Positions 16,248 to 24,131 of a DNA stretch of 64,000 bases are shown in pieces. Both the position numbers and the translations under genes were made by a program. Position 1 is the first letter of the stretch, and each line of letters starts with the position of its first letter. Where the stretch lies: contig NZ_CP108055.1 in NCBI RefSeq assembly GCF_036174265.1, forward strand, positions 6,696,001-6,760,000. Reading direction: 5' to 3'. This DNA comes from Streptomyces sp. NBC_00285 (GTDB lineage: Bacteria > Actinomycetota > Actinomycetes > Streptomycetales > Streptomycetaceae). Under the pieces are notes generated by a model, which did no database searches, was not told where the DNA came from, and saw nothing but the letters and a program-made list of their open reading frames with translations.

Positions 16248-19181
16248 GTGGAGGAAAGTGGATCAGAGACCCTCCGGTTCTCCCTGCTCGGCCCGCTGCG
16301 TGCCTGGCGGGGGCCTGCCGAACTGGCGCTCGGCTCCCCTCAGCAGCGTGCCGTGCTCGCGGCCCTGCTGCTGAGCCGGGGGCGGGCGGTCGCCCTGGCC
16401 GATCTTGTGGACGGGATCTGGGGCGCAAAGCCGCCGCAGGGCGCTGTCGCGATGGTGCGCACCTACATCTCCCGACTGCGCAGGCTGATCGAGCCCGAGC
16501 GGACACCGGGACAGCCGTCCGGGCTGCTGGTCTTCATCGGCGACGGATACGCCTTACGGACCGACAGGGTCTCCAGTGACCTGGCCGAGTTCGAGGAGGC
16601 GGTGGCGCGGGCCGAGCGCCACCGGGCCGCCGGCGACAGAGCAGGCGCGGTCCGTTCGCTGCGTACCGTGCTGGCCGCCGGGGAGGGTACGGCGCTGGCC
16701 GGAGTACCCGGTCCCCGCGCCGAAGCCGCACGGACCGATCTGGCCGAACGGCGGCTGGGCGCCTTGGAGTTGGGGCTGTCCATGGAGTTGGAGCTGGGTC
16801 GGCACGAGGCGGTGGTGCCGGAACTGCTGGCGCTGCGCGACGCGCATCCACTGCGTGAGGCCGTGAGCGAGCTGCTGCTGACCGCCCTGTACCGGTGCGG
16901 GCGGCAGGCCGAAGCGATGGAGGCCTACGCCAGGACGCGCCGCACCCTGGTCGACGAACTGGGCATCGAGCCGGGCCCGTCCTTACGTGCCGTACACGCA
17001 CGACTTCTGGCCGGTGACCTCGCGCTCGCTCAGCCGACGCTCCACACACCGGCCGACGGCACCCATGCCCCGGACAGTCCCGGTGCGGGGCCTCACCAGG
17101 AACCGGACGCTCCGTCGGCGGCCCGCCGGACCGGGGCCGTAGGCCCTGCCCAACTTCCCGCCGACCTGACCTTGTTCACCGGTCGTCGCGCCGAACTCGA
17201 CCATGTCGCAACCCTGTTGCCCGAGGGTGATGGTCCGCCCGGCACCGCGGTCATCGGCGTCGTCGACGGAATGGCCGGGACGGGCAAGACCACTCTCGCC
17301 GTGCACTGGGCCCACCGGATCGCCCACCGCTTCCCCGACGGCAGTCTCTACGTCAACCTCCGCGGCTACGACCCGCACGGCTCCCGGATGCTTCCCGGCT
17401 CCGCGATCGAGATGTTCCTCGTCGCGCTCGGTGTGGCTCAGCAGGCCGTCCCCGAGCAACTCGACGCGCAGGCCGCCCTCTACCGCAGCGTCCTCGCCGA
17501 CCGGCGCGTCCTGATCGTGCTGGACAACGCCCGTGACACCGACCAGGTACGGCCGCTGCTGCCCGGCACACCCGGCAGCCTCGTCATCGTCACCAGCCGC
17601 AGCCGGCTCAGCGGCCTGGTCGCCGGGCACGGCGCACATCCGATCACGCTGGGCCTGTTGAGCACCGAGGAAGCGTTCGAGTTCTTGACCCGGCGGCTCG
17701 GCAGCGCCCGCGTCGACGCCGAACCGGAGGCCGTCGCCGCCATCGCCGAGCTGTGCGCCCGGCTGCCGCTGGCCCTGGCCATCGTGGCGGCCCGCGCCGC
17801 CCACCATCCCCACTTCCGGCTCGCCGCCATCGCGGAGGAGCTCCGGCACGACCACGGCAGCCTCGACGCGTTCGTCGGCGACGTCGTCGGCAGCGATGTC
17901 CGTGCCGTGTTCTCCTGGTCGTACCACGCCCTGTCGCCCGGGGCGGCCGGGCTCTTCCGCCGCCTCGCCCTGCATCCCGGTCCCGACATCACCACCGCCG
18001 CGGCCACCGCGCTGACCGGCGCACCACCACGTGAGGTCCGCGCCCTGCTGAACGAGCTCACCGGGGCGAGCCTGCTCATCGAACGCGCCCCCGGGCGGTT
18101 CGTCTTCCACGACCTGCTGCGCGCCTACGCCGGCGAACTCGCCGAGACCGAGGACAGCGAGAGCGCCCGCGGCACGGCGTTGCTGAGGATGCACGACCAC
18201 TTCCTGCACACCGCCCACAACGCCTCCTCGGTCCTCGATCCGTTCCGCGAGACCATCGCCCTGCCGTCGAGCACAACGGGCAGCGAGCCCCTCGGGTTCA
18301 ACGACCGGGCACAGGCGACCGCCTGGCTGCGCACGGAGCGGTACGTCCTGCGCGCGATCGTCGAACACGCCGCCGCCCACGGCTACGACGAACACGCCTG
18401 GCGCATCGCCGCCGCCCTGGACGTCTACTTCAACCGGCTCGGTTTCTGGCACGACCTCCTGGAGATCAACAGCGTGGCGCTGGGAGCGGCTCAGAAGCTC
18501 GGCGATCCCACCGGCCAGGCGTACTCCCTGTGCGGTCTGGGCGTGGCCCACTCCCAGCTCAACCACGCGAAGCCCTCGTTGCGGTACCTCGAACGTGCGC
18601 TGGACCTGTTCCGGGACACCGACGACCCGTTCGGACAAGCCCGTGTCCATCGTGGCCTCGCCTACCTGGCCAACCGGACGGACCGGCGCCCCGCCGCCCT
18701 CGACCACTACGCACAGGCACGCGCGCTGTTCCGGGCCGAGGGCGACCTCAACGGCGAAGCCGGGGTGCTCAACCAGGTCGCCTGGACGTACATCCTGATC
18801 GGCGACCACGACAAGGCACTCGACTGCGGTCGGGAAGGCCTCCTCCTCTACGAGGAGATGGGCGACCCCTACGGCGCGGCGGCGACGCAGGACACCATCG
18901 GTTACGCCCATCACCACCTCGGTCGGCACGAAAGGGCCATCGAGCACTTCGAGCTGTCGGCGCAGCTCTTCCACGGAATCGGCGACCGCTTTCTCGAATC
19001 CGACGTCCTGCGCCACCTCGCCGCCGCCCGCCGTGCCATCGGCGACCGGGACGCGGCCCGCGAGGCGCTGCGCTCGGCACTCGCGCTGCTGGAGGAGATG
19101 GGCCACTCGGACGCCGAGGACGTGCGCGTGGACCTGCGCGCCCTGGACACCGACGAGCCGGACGCAGCGGCCGGTCACTGA
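16248..19181 (+). CDS. AfsR/SARP-type transcriptional regulator with NB-ARC and TPR
   Basis: A 977-residue STAND-type regulator. It has a winged-helix DNA-binding domain (about residues 8-95, FSLLGPLRAWRG...SPQQRAVLAALLL), a bacterial transcriptional activator domain (about 100-250), an NB-ARC ATPase with Walker A GMAGTGKTT near residue 341, and C-terminal TPR repeats from about residue 690. Members bind direct repeats in target promoters and often control secondary metabolism. It begins the accessory region and is oriented away from the sigma/membrane-protein pair. A closely related copy is at 41545-44460. Targets cannot be read from the sequence. Confidence 0.9.
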   Translation: MEESGSETLRFSLLGPLRAWRGPAELALGSPQQRAVLAALLLSRGRAVALADLVDGIWGAKPPQGAVAMVRTYISRLRRLIEPERTPGQPSGLLVFIGDGYALRTDRVSSDLAEFEEAVARAERHRAAGDRAGAVRSLRTVLAAGEGTALAGVPGPRAEAARTDLAERRLGALELGLSMELELGRHEAVVPELLALRDAHPLREAVSELLLTALYRCGRQAEAMEAYARTRRTLVDELGIEPGPSLRAVHARLLAGDLALAQPTLHTPADGTHAPDSPGAGPHQEPDAPSAARRTGAVGPAQLPADLTLFTGRRAELDHVATLLPEGDGPPGTAVIGVVDGMAGTGKTTLAVHWAHRIAHRFPDGSLYVNLRGYDPHGSRMLPGSAIEMFLVALGVAQQAVPEQLDAQAALYRSVLADRRVLIVLDNARDTDQVRPLLPGTPGSLVIVTSRSRLSGLVAGHGAHPITLGLLSTEEAFEFLTRRLGSARVDAEPEAVAAIAELCARLPLALAIVAARAAHHPHFRLAAIAEELRHDHGSLDAFVGDVVGSDVRAVFSWSYHALSPGAAGLFRRLALHPGPDITTAAATALTGAPPREVRALLNELTGASLLIERAPGRFVFHDLLRAYAGELAETEDSESARGTALLRMHDHFLHTAHNASSVLDPFRETIALPSSTTGSEPLGFNDRAQATAWLRTERYVLRAIVEHAAAHGYDEHAWRIAAALDVYFNRLGFWHDLLEINSVALGAAQKLGDPTGQAYSLCGLGVAHSQLNHAKPSLRYLERALDLFRDTDDPFGQARVHRGLAYLANRTDRRPAALDHYAQARALFRAEGDLNGEAGVLNQVAWTYILIGDHDKALDCGREGLLLYEEMGDPYGAAATQDTIGYAHHHLGRHERAIEHFELSAQLFHGIGDRFLESDVLRHLAAARRAIGDRDAAREALRSALALLEEMGHSDAEDVRVDLRALDTDEPDAAAGH

Positions 19182-19206
19182 CGCCTTCACAGGCCCTGCC
19201 CGTCGG

Positions 19207-19791
19207 TCAGCACGCCACGTCGGTCTCCTCCTCCCACACCTCTTCCACCGCGATCCCCTGCTCCCGCAGGGCGAGGCGAAGGCTGCGCAGCGCGTAGTAC
19301 ACGCGGGACTTCACGGTGCCCCGCGGAATCCCGAGTTCGTCCGCGGCCTGCTGGGTGGTGCGGTCCGCGAAGAACGTCGCCAGGAGCACCTCACGGTGGG
19401 CCGGCGTGAGCTTCTGCAGGGCCTTGTGCAGGACCAGGGACGACAGCATCTGCTCGATGTCGTCGACCTCGGCGCACATGTCGCCCAGCCAGGTGGCGCC
19501 GTTGATCTCCAACGGTCGCGCCATCCGGGTCCGGTGCGCGTCGATGACGAGGTTGCGGGCCACCCGGAACATCCACGGGCGTACGGCCATTCCCTCGCCG
19601 TCGGTCAGGTTCCGGCTGTTCCAGCAGCGCAGCAGCGTCTCCTGGAGGACGTCCTCCGCGCGGTGCGTGTCCCCGTCCAGCATGCGCAGTACGTACGAGT
19701 AGAGGGCCGGCCCGTGCTCCAGGTAGAGGTCGCGCAGCGCCCGTTCCTCGGGAGAGACCGCGCTCGCCGATCCGATGGCCGTCACGTTCAT
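19207..19791 (-). CDS. ECF-type sigma factor, candidate master of the T4SS-like regulon
   Basis: Start set at ATG 19791 behind GGAG (the frame itself runs up to 20190), giving 194 residues. Region 2 reads HRAEDVLQETLLRCW and PWMFRVARNLVIDAHR; region 4 reads LTPAHREVLLATFFADRTTQ and GIPRGTVKSRVYYALRSLRL. It belongs to the small ECF class that recruits polymerase to -35/-10 pairs often of GAAC/CGT type. It sits at the end of a minus-strand set with the TPR-like and SLT-like genes. A degenerate copy of the regional promoter motif lies upstream of that set, so autoregulation is possible. No adjacent gene is an obvious anti-sigma factor. Confidence 0.87.
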   Translation of the reverse strand: MNVTAIGSASAVSPEERALRDLYLEHGPALYSYVLRMLDGDTHRAEDVLQETLLRCWNSRNLTDGEGMAVRPWMFRVARNLVIDAHRTRMARPLEINGATWLGDMCAEVDDIEQMLSSLVLHKALQKLTPAHREVLLATFFADRTTQQAADELGIPRGTVKSRVYYALRSLRLALREQGIAVEEVWEEETDVAC

Positions 19792-19857
19792 GGATGTACT
19801 CCTGCTCCTTGGGTCGACCTGCACCGGCCGATCGCGGGCCGGAGCGGGGTCTCCTGG

Positions 19858-19872
19858 GGAACGGAGTGTTCC
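19858..19872. promoter_or_regulatory. Palindrome upstream of ECF sigma gene
   Basis: GGAAC-N5-GTTCC, a perfect five-base inverted repeat 67 bp before the sigma ATG. It could be an operator or simply part of a promoter. No binding protein can be assigned. Confidence 0.3.
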
Positions 19873-19973
19873 GAGGGACGGTCCACGTCCGTTTGACGCT
19901 CGTTGCACGAACCGATTGACGGGCCGGTCAGCCGTGGTGCGCGGAGGGAGTGCGCGGGGTGGCCCGCGGGGAT

Positions 19974-20849
19974 TCAGGCGTACACCCCCTCCAGCGCCTC
20001 CACGTGCCGGTGGACCAGTCGGGCGAGTTCGGTGTGGCCGGGAGGCAGCGGACCGCGACGCTTCAACATGCCCCACATGTGCAGCAGTTCGCGTCCATGG
20101 ACGACAACGGCCCGTTCGTCGTCGAGCTGCTGCCAGGATGCCGCCGCCCGAGTCACCTCCGTCGGCGCCCGCTGGTCCCCGGCCCCGCACCGGATCCGGG
20201 CCACGGCCAGCGCCAGCACGACAGCCTCGCGGTAGTCGCCGCGCAGGTGCGCGAGGTACGCCTCCAGAGACCGCGCCTCCACCGCGTGCGGATGCTCGGC
20301 GCCCACCGAACCGGTCAGGCTCTCGCGCAGTGCGGTCGCGTCGGTGAACGCCTCGTCGAGCCGGCCGGTGGTCGCCAACGCGTTGATACGGCCGATCTGT
20401 TCGGCGAGTTCGGCGGGCGGCAGGTCGACGCCGGGGGCGGGTTCCTGCGCGGCGGTACGGGCGGCGGCCATGCCGCGGGCACGGGCGACCGCGGTGGCGA
20501 CGGCGGAGGCGGCGGGGCCCGTGGAGGGCGGGGGAGTGACGCCGGGGGACGACGCCGAGGCCGGCTCGGGGTCCGGCGGGGATGCCGGCTGCGGTTCGCG
20601 TTCCGGTGCCTCCTCGGCGTCGTACGCGAGGATGTGGCTGGAGCCGTCGGGCAGCACCTGGAGGACGAAGTGGGCGGCGCCGGGGCCGTTCTTGACGGTC
20701 GCCTCGACGGCGGCGTCGCGCTCCTGCGCGTGCCGCTGCAACTGGTCCAGCACGGCCTCGTGCACGGACTGGCCCGGCGCGGGGACGAGCGGGTCGCCGT
20801 CGATCTCGGCGAGGCCCTCGTCGCAGATGTACACCTCGAAGTGGTCCAT
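19974..20849 (-). CDS. TPR-like cytosolic protein of the T4SS-like locus
   Basis: A 291-residue protein started at ATG 20849 behind GAGGAGG. The N-terminal 65 residues (FEVYICDEGLAEIDGDP, then VLDQLQRHAQERDAAVEATV) form a small domain also found near the N-terminus of the ChW membrane protein at 44652. A Pro/Ala-rich linker follows. The C-terminal 150 residues are helical and TPR-like (LEAYLAHLRGDYREAVVLAL). No enzyme motif is visible. It starts 11 bp after the SLT-like gene ends and so is in the same operon. I infer an adaptor role, unproven. Confidence 0.7.
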   Translation of the reverse strand: MDHFEVYICDEGLAEIDGDPLVPAPGQSVHEAVLDQLQRHAQERDAAVEATVKNGPGAAHFVLQVLPDGSSHILAYDAEEAPEREPQPASPPDPEPASASSPGVTPPPSTGPAASAVATAVARARGMAAARTAAQEPAPGVDLPPAELAEQIGRINALATTGRLDEAFTDATALRESLTGSVGAEHPHAVEARSLEAYLAHLRGDYREAVVLALAVARIRCGAGDQRAPTEVTRAAASWQQLDDERAVVVHGRELLHMWGMLKRRGPLPPGHTELARLVHRHVEALEGVYA

Positions 20850-20860
20850 GGCTGTCCTCC

Positions 20861-21697
20861 TCATGCGGCGGGTTCGGCGGTGTCGGTGAAGCTGGGGGTG
20901 ACGCCGGGGGTGGCGCCCGTGGGCGGGGCGGCGATGCCCTGGTACTTGGCGAACTGGGCGCGGATGGACAGGACGTAGCTCAGGGCGTCGTTCGACTGCG
21001 GGACTCCCTTGGCCGTCTTCACGGCGTCCATCCCGATGGCGTAGCCGGCCAGAGCGAGGTCCAGGACGCTGTTGGTGGTGGTGCCGTTCTTGTCGGTGGA
21101 CTTCACGATCGTGCCGTCGTCGATCAACTTCTGGCCCTGGTCGGCCAGATCACACATGTAGCGGCCCTGGGCCATGATCGAGTCCGCGCTGTCCGTCGCC
21201 TGTGTCTTGCCGTTGTTGTCGTCGTCCTTGCCGTACTGCTTGAAAACGTCCGGCGGCAGCTGCGAGATGCCCACCTCGCCCCCGGGGCCGACCAGGGTCG
21301 CGTTGAAGCCGGACGCCTTCTCCACCTGGGAGGCGATGACGATCGGGCCGATGGCGTCGCACAGCTTGCCGGCCTTCTGGATGGGGTCCACCAGGTCCTC
21401 GGGGACGGTGGAGGTGTCCAACTCGCCCTTGCCGTCGCCCTGGAGGACGGTCAGCATCTGGTTCGCGGTGTCGTTGTCGCTGCTGTAGTTGTCGGCGCTG
21501 CCGCCGCCTCCTCCGAAGAGCAGGATCAGCGCGATGAGCGGGGCCAGCAGGACACCGAAGCCGCCGAAGATGATGATGAGCGGCACGGCGCCCGCCAGGG
21601 AGAGCGGGATCATCACGCAGCCGCCCACGCCGGCGCCGGCCACCCCGTACATGACGGCCTTCGAGCCGCCGCCCTCCTCGCTCTCTCCCGCACCCAT
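20861..21697 (-). CDS. Membrane-anchored SLT-like lysozyme-fold protein (VirB1-like)
   Basis: Start set at ATG 21697 behind AAGGCGG, giving 278 residues; the frame extends to 21856. Two hydrophobic segments fill residues 14-62. A lytic-transglycosylase-like domain follows: CDAIGPIVIASQVEKASGFN and GGEVGISQLPPDVFKQYG match the SLT pattern in which cell-wall-cutting enzymes of secretion machines fall. In active SLTs a Glu sits directly before the Ser-Gly; here that position is A128, and the nearest Glu is E126. The protein may be inactive or use a shifted Glu. It is divergent from the T4SS-like operon and shares its upstream region. Confidence 0.7.
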   Translation of the reverse strand: MGAGESEEGGGSKAVMYGVAGAGVGGCVMIPLSLAGAVPLIIIFGGFGVLLAPLIALILLFGGGGGSADNYSSDNDTANQMLTVLQGDGKGELDTSTVPEDLVDPIQKAGKLCDAIGPIVIASQVEKASGFNATLVGPGGEVGISQLPPDVFKQYGKDDDNNGKTQATDSADSIMAQGRYMCDLADQGQKLIDDGTIVKSTDKNGTTTNSVLDLALAGYAIGMDAVKTAKGVPQSNDALSYVLSIRAQFAKYQGIAAPPTGATPGVTPSFTDTAEPAA

Positions 21698-21725
21698 CTC
21701 TGTCCGCCTTCTTCTCATCCCGGCT

Positions 21726-21753
21726 TGAACCGCTGTGGCCACATGGCCCGTTG
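21726..21753 (+). promoter_or_regulatory. ECF-type promoter of the T4SS-like operon
   Basis: TGAACC (21726-21731), 17-bp spacer, CGTTG (21749-21753), 71 bp before the ATG at 21824. Same motif as nine other sites up to 44.6 kb. Confidence 0.65.
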
Positions 21754-21779
21754 TGTCGTCCGACGGCCCCGGTGAATCG

Positions 21780-21806
21780 AAACGGGCCGCACAGCCAAAA
21801 AGTTCA
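21780..21806 (-). promoter_or_regulatory. Degenerate ECF-type promoter facing the SLT-like gene
   Basis: On the minus strand TGAACT (21801-21806), 16-bp spacer, CGTTT (21780-21784), 83 bp before the ATG at 21697. One mismatch in each element from the regional consensus. If used, it would place the SLT-like, TPR-like and perhaps sigma genes under the same sigma factor. Confidence 0.4.
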
Positions 21807-21823
21807 AACCAGTGGAAAACCGG

Positions 21824-22690
21824 ATGAGTCAGAGCAGCGGAAGTACGAGCAGTCAAGAGGGAGGCGGGAAGAACATCATGGGCACTCCTTCGGCGACACC
21901 GCCGGGCCCGCAGTCATGGGTGAGGGGACCGAAGTCCACACAGTCGGCGCCGCCGGCACCCCCGGCGACGGACGGTCCCGCGCCCGCACCGGCCGGATCT
22001 CCCGCACCGGCCGGACACCAGGCCCCTGTCGGTCGGTCGGCGTACTCCCCGCAACACGGCTTCGGCGGCGGGCTGCCGTCGGCCCCCGTGCGGCAGGCGG
22101 CTCCGGCACCTCGGGCACAGGCCGTGGCACAGCCCGCGCCGCGGCAGGCAGCCCCCCGCTCCGCCGCCCCCGCACGCAAGGCCGCTCCGGCCCGCGCGGC
22201 GGAGTCCGGCCAGGGTCGGCCGAAGCGGCCCAGGACGGCGGCGCGGGGCAGGTCGCGGGAGGACGTCGGATGGGTCAAGGCGCACGGCGGGTCCGGTGCG
22301 ACCTCGCTGGTCGAGGCCCTCGGCGGAGTGGATCTGGGCGACCGCTGGCCGGAGCCCGCCCGCGGCGAGCCGTACCGGATCGTGCTGGTCGGCAGGACCA
22401 GCGCGGCCGGACTGCGGGCCGTCTCCCAGTCGCTCGGCGCGCTCAAGGACGGCAAGGCTCCGCAGGGACTCGAACTGCTGGCCGTGGTCCTCCTCGCCGA
22501 CGCCCCCGGCCGGCTGCCGCTCAGTCTGCTGCGCCGGATCCGGGTCCTGCGCTCCGTCGTCCGCGTGCACCGCGTGCCGTGGATCCCGGCGTGGCGCACC
22601 GGCGACCACCCGAAGTACGTACCCAGGCAACTCGTCGCGCTCTCCAAGCTGGTGGGCGGCGAGCTCTACGGCGAGGGAGCCCTGTCGTGA
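21824..22690 (+). CDS. DUF6668-like P-loop protein, first gene of T4SS-like operon
   Basis: A 288-residue protein from ATG 21824; an ATG at 21878 is an alternative. The first 145 residues are Pro/Ala-rich and disordered. The C-terminal 145 residues read GWVKAHGGSGATSLVEALGG (a P-loop-like turn), then YRIVLVGRTSAAGLRAVSQS and VVLLADAPGRLPLSLLRRIR. This looks like a ParA/MinD-derived fold with a degenerate nucleotide site, and I recall it as DUF6668. The stop overlaps the GTG of the next gene (GTGA). Role in the machine unknown. Confidence 0.7.
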   Translation: MSQSSGSTSSQEGGGKNIMGTPSATPPGPQSWVRGPKSTQSAPPAPPATDGPAPAPAGSPAPAGHQAPVGRSAYSPQHGFGGGLPSAPVRQAAPAPRAQAVAQPAPRQAAPRSAAPARKAAPARAAESGQGRPKRPRTAARGRSREDVGWVKAHGGSGATSLVEALGGVDLGDRWPEPARGEPYRIVLVGRTSAAGLRAVSQSLGALKDGKAPQGLELLAVVLLADAPGRLPLSLLRRIRVLRSVVRVHRVPWIPAWRTGDHPKYVPRQLVALSKLVGGELYGEGALS

Positions 22691-22968
22691 GTCAACTCCT
22701 CTCCGGAGCCCAGTACTTGGCCGCCTACGACCCGGGCGCCGACGGCAAGACGATCCTCAACACCCTCTGCTGGGGCGCCTCGGCCTGCGGCGTCGCCGGA
22801 CTGATCATCGTCGGCATGCAGATGGCGCTCCAGCTGCGCCGAGGCGACCCGGGCGAGGGCGGCGAGCACTTCCGCGGTGTCTTCTACGTCGTCCTCGGCT
22901 GCGTGCTCGCCACCACGGCCGGTCCGCTCGTCCTGTTCCTGGGCGACCTGACCCTTCAGGGCCCCTAG
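22687..22968 (+). CDS. Small two-helix membrane protein, pilin-like
   Basis: A 93-residue protein starting at GTG 22687, overlapping the previous stop. Two hydrophobic helices (about residues 26-46 and 65-88) flank a short charged loop (QLRRGDPGEGGEHFR). This architecture is typical of VirB2/TrbC-type pilin subunits. The next gene encodes a protein of the same build ending in a similar TAGPLV motif, so the two are probably a duplicated pair. No signal peptide is obvious. Confidence 0.65.
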   Translation: MSQLLSGAQYLAAYDPGADGKTILNTLCWGASACGVAGLIIVGMQMALQLRRGDPGEGGEHFRGVFYVVLGCVLATTAGPLVLFLGDLTLQGP

Positions 22969-23048
22969 GGCCAACACGCCTTCCAGTACCGCAAGTCCAC
23001 CCTCTCGCCCACCGCTCAGGCCGGGCGCCGACTCCTCGGAGACTCTCC

Positions 23049-23363
23049 ATGTCCGCACTGCTCGAAGCCACCCACTTCCTCGCCGCCGCAGTTCCGAATC
23101 CGGCCACCGGCGGCACCGGCGACGTTCCCCAGCCGACGAGCAACGCCCCCTCCCAACTGACCAACAAGGTCAACCTCGTCCTCGGCATCCTCGCCTGGGC
23201 CGGCACCGCGGCCGGCGTCTGCGGTGTGCTGGTCACCGGCGCGATGATGGCCATCTCCGTCAAGCGGGGTGAGAGCTCGGAGCACATGAGCCGCCTCGGC
23301 ATGGTGCTCGGCGGCTGTGTCCTGGTGGCCACGGCCGGCCCGCTCGTCAAGTTCGTCTTCTGA
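23049..23363 (+). CDS. Small two-helix membrane protein, pilin-like paralogue
   Basis: A 104-residue protein from ATG 23049. An Ala/Pro-rich N-terminus is followed by two helices (about residues 43-66 and 80-102) around a basic loop (ISVKRGESSEHMSR). The end VLGGCVLVATAGPLVKFVF parallels VLGCVLATTAGPLVLFL in the gene before. It is a VirB2-like candidate for the conduit or pilus. Its stop overlaps the ATG of the next gene by one base. Confidence 0.65.
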   Translation: MSALLEATHFLAAAVPNPATGGTGDVPQPTSNAPSQLTNKVNLVLGILAWAGTAAGVCGVLVTGAMMAISVKRGESSEHMSRLGMVLGGCVLVATAGPLVKFVF

Positions 23364-24130
23364 TGGGACGGGCGGCCGGTCTGTTCCGGCGCGGAGAACG
23401 GCGGTCGGAGGAGACCGGGCCGTACTGGAAGCAGCGCAGCTGGCAGGCGTCGGCGGGGTTCCTCGGGCTGGTCGTCGTCCTGGGCGGGGTCACCGCGCTG
23501 ACGTCCAGCTCGGGCACCGGTGACCGTGTCAAGGCGTCGGCGTCCGACGGCCCGCTCTCCGGTACCTCCACCAAGAAGGACGGCCGCCCGGCCGGCTGCC
23601 GTACCGACGACAGCGCGGGCGACGCGATCCCCACATCCGTACCCAAGGACATCAGTTGGCGCACGCTCGACATCGGGAGGGTGCCGGTCTCCGCCTCGGC
23701 GGGGCCGACCAGAATCCAGGGCGCCGTGTGGTGGTGCTTCGCGCACACACCCATGGGCGCCGCGCTGGCCGCCACTGTGATCCCCACCCGGATGAGCGGA
23801 TCCCAGTGGCGCACCGTCACCGACCAGCAGGTCGTCGCCGGGAAGGGGCGCGAACTGTTCGTGTTCCAGCGCACCGCCGTGCCGGACACGGACGGTACGG
23901 ACAGTGCCCCGGCCACCTCGTCGTACGCCGGGTTCCAGGTGACCTCGTACACGAGCAGGGCGGCGAGCGTCGGACTGTTGATCAAGAGCGCGCAAGGCTA
24001 TGCCAGGACCAGCGTCGACGTGCGCTGGAGCGGCGGCGACTGGAAGATCCAGCCCGACGGAAGCGGCGGACTGTACTCGCAGTTGGCCTCCGAGCAGAGC
24101 GCCGTCGGCTACACACTCTGGGGGGTCTGA
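23363..24130 (+). CDS. VirB8/TcpC-like bitopic membrane protein
   Basis: A 255-residue protein with a basic cytoplasmic N-terminus, one membrane helix (about residues 28-46) and a long extracytoplasmic domain. The end of that domain (SVDVRWSGGDWKIQPDGSGG) is the signature of the NTF2-like fold in VirB8, TcpC and related conjugation proteins. These form the ring that connects the inner channel to the outer part of T4SS machines. The ATG overlaps the previous stop, so it is tightly coupled. Confidence 0.7.
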   Translation: MGRAAGLFRRGERRSEETGPYWKQRSWQASAGFLGLVVVLGGVTALTSSSGTGDRVKASASDGPLSGTSTKKDGRPAGCRTDDSAGDAIPTSVPKDISWRTLDIGRVPVSASAGPTRIQGAVWWCFAHTPMGAALAATVIPTRMSGSQWRTVTDQQVVAGKGRELFVFQRTAVPDTDGTDSAPATSSYAGFQVTSYTSRAASVGLLIKSAQGYARTSVDVRWSGGDWKIQPDGSGGLYSQLASEQSAVGYTLWGV

Positions 24131-24131
24131 C

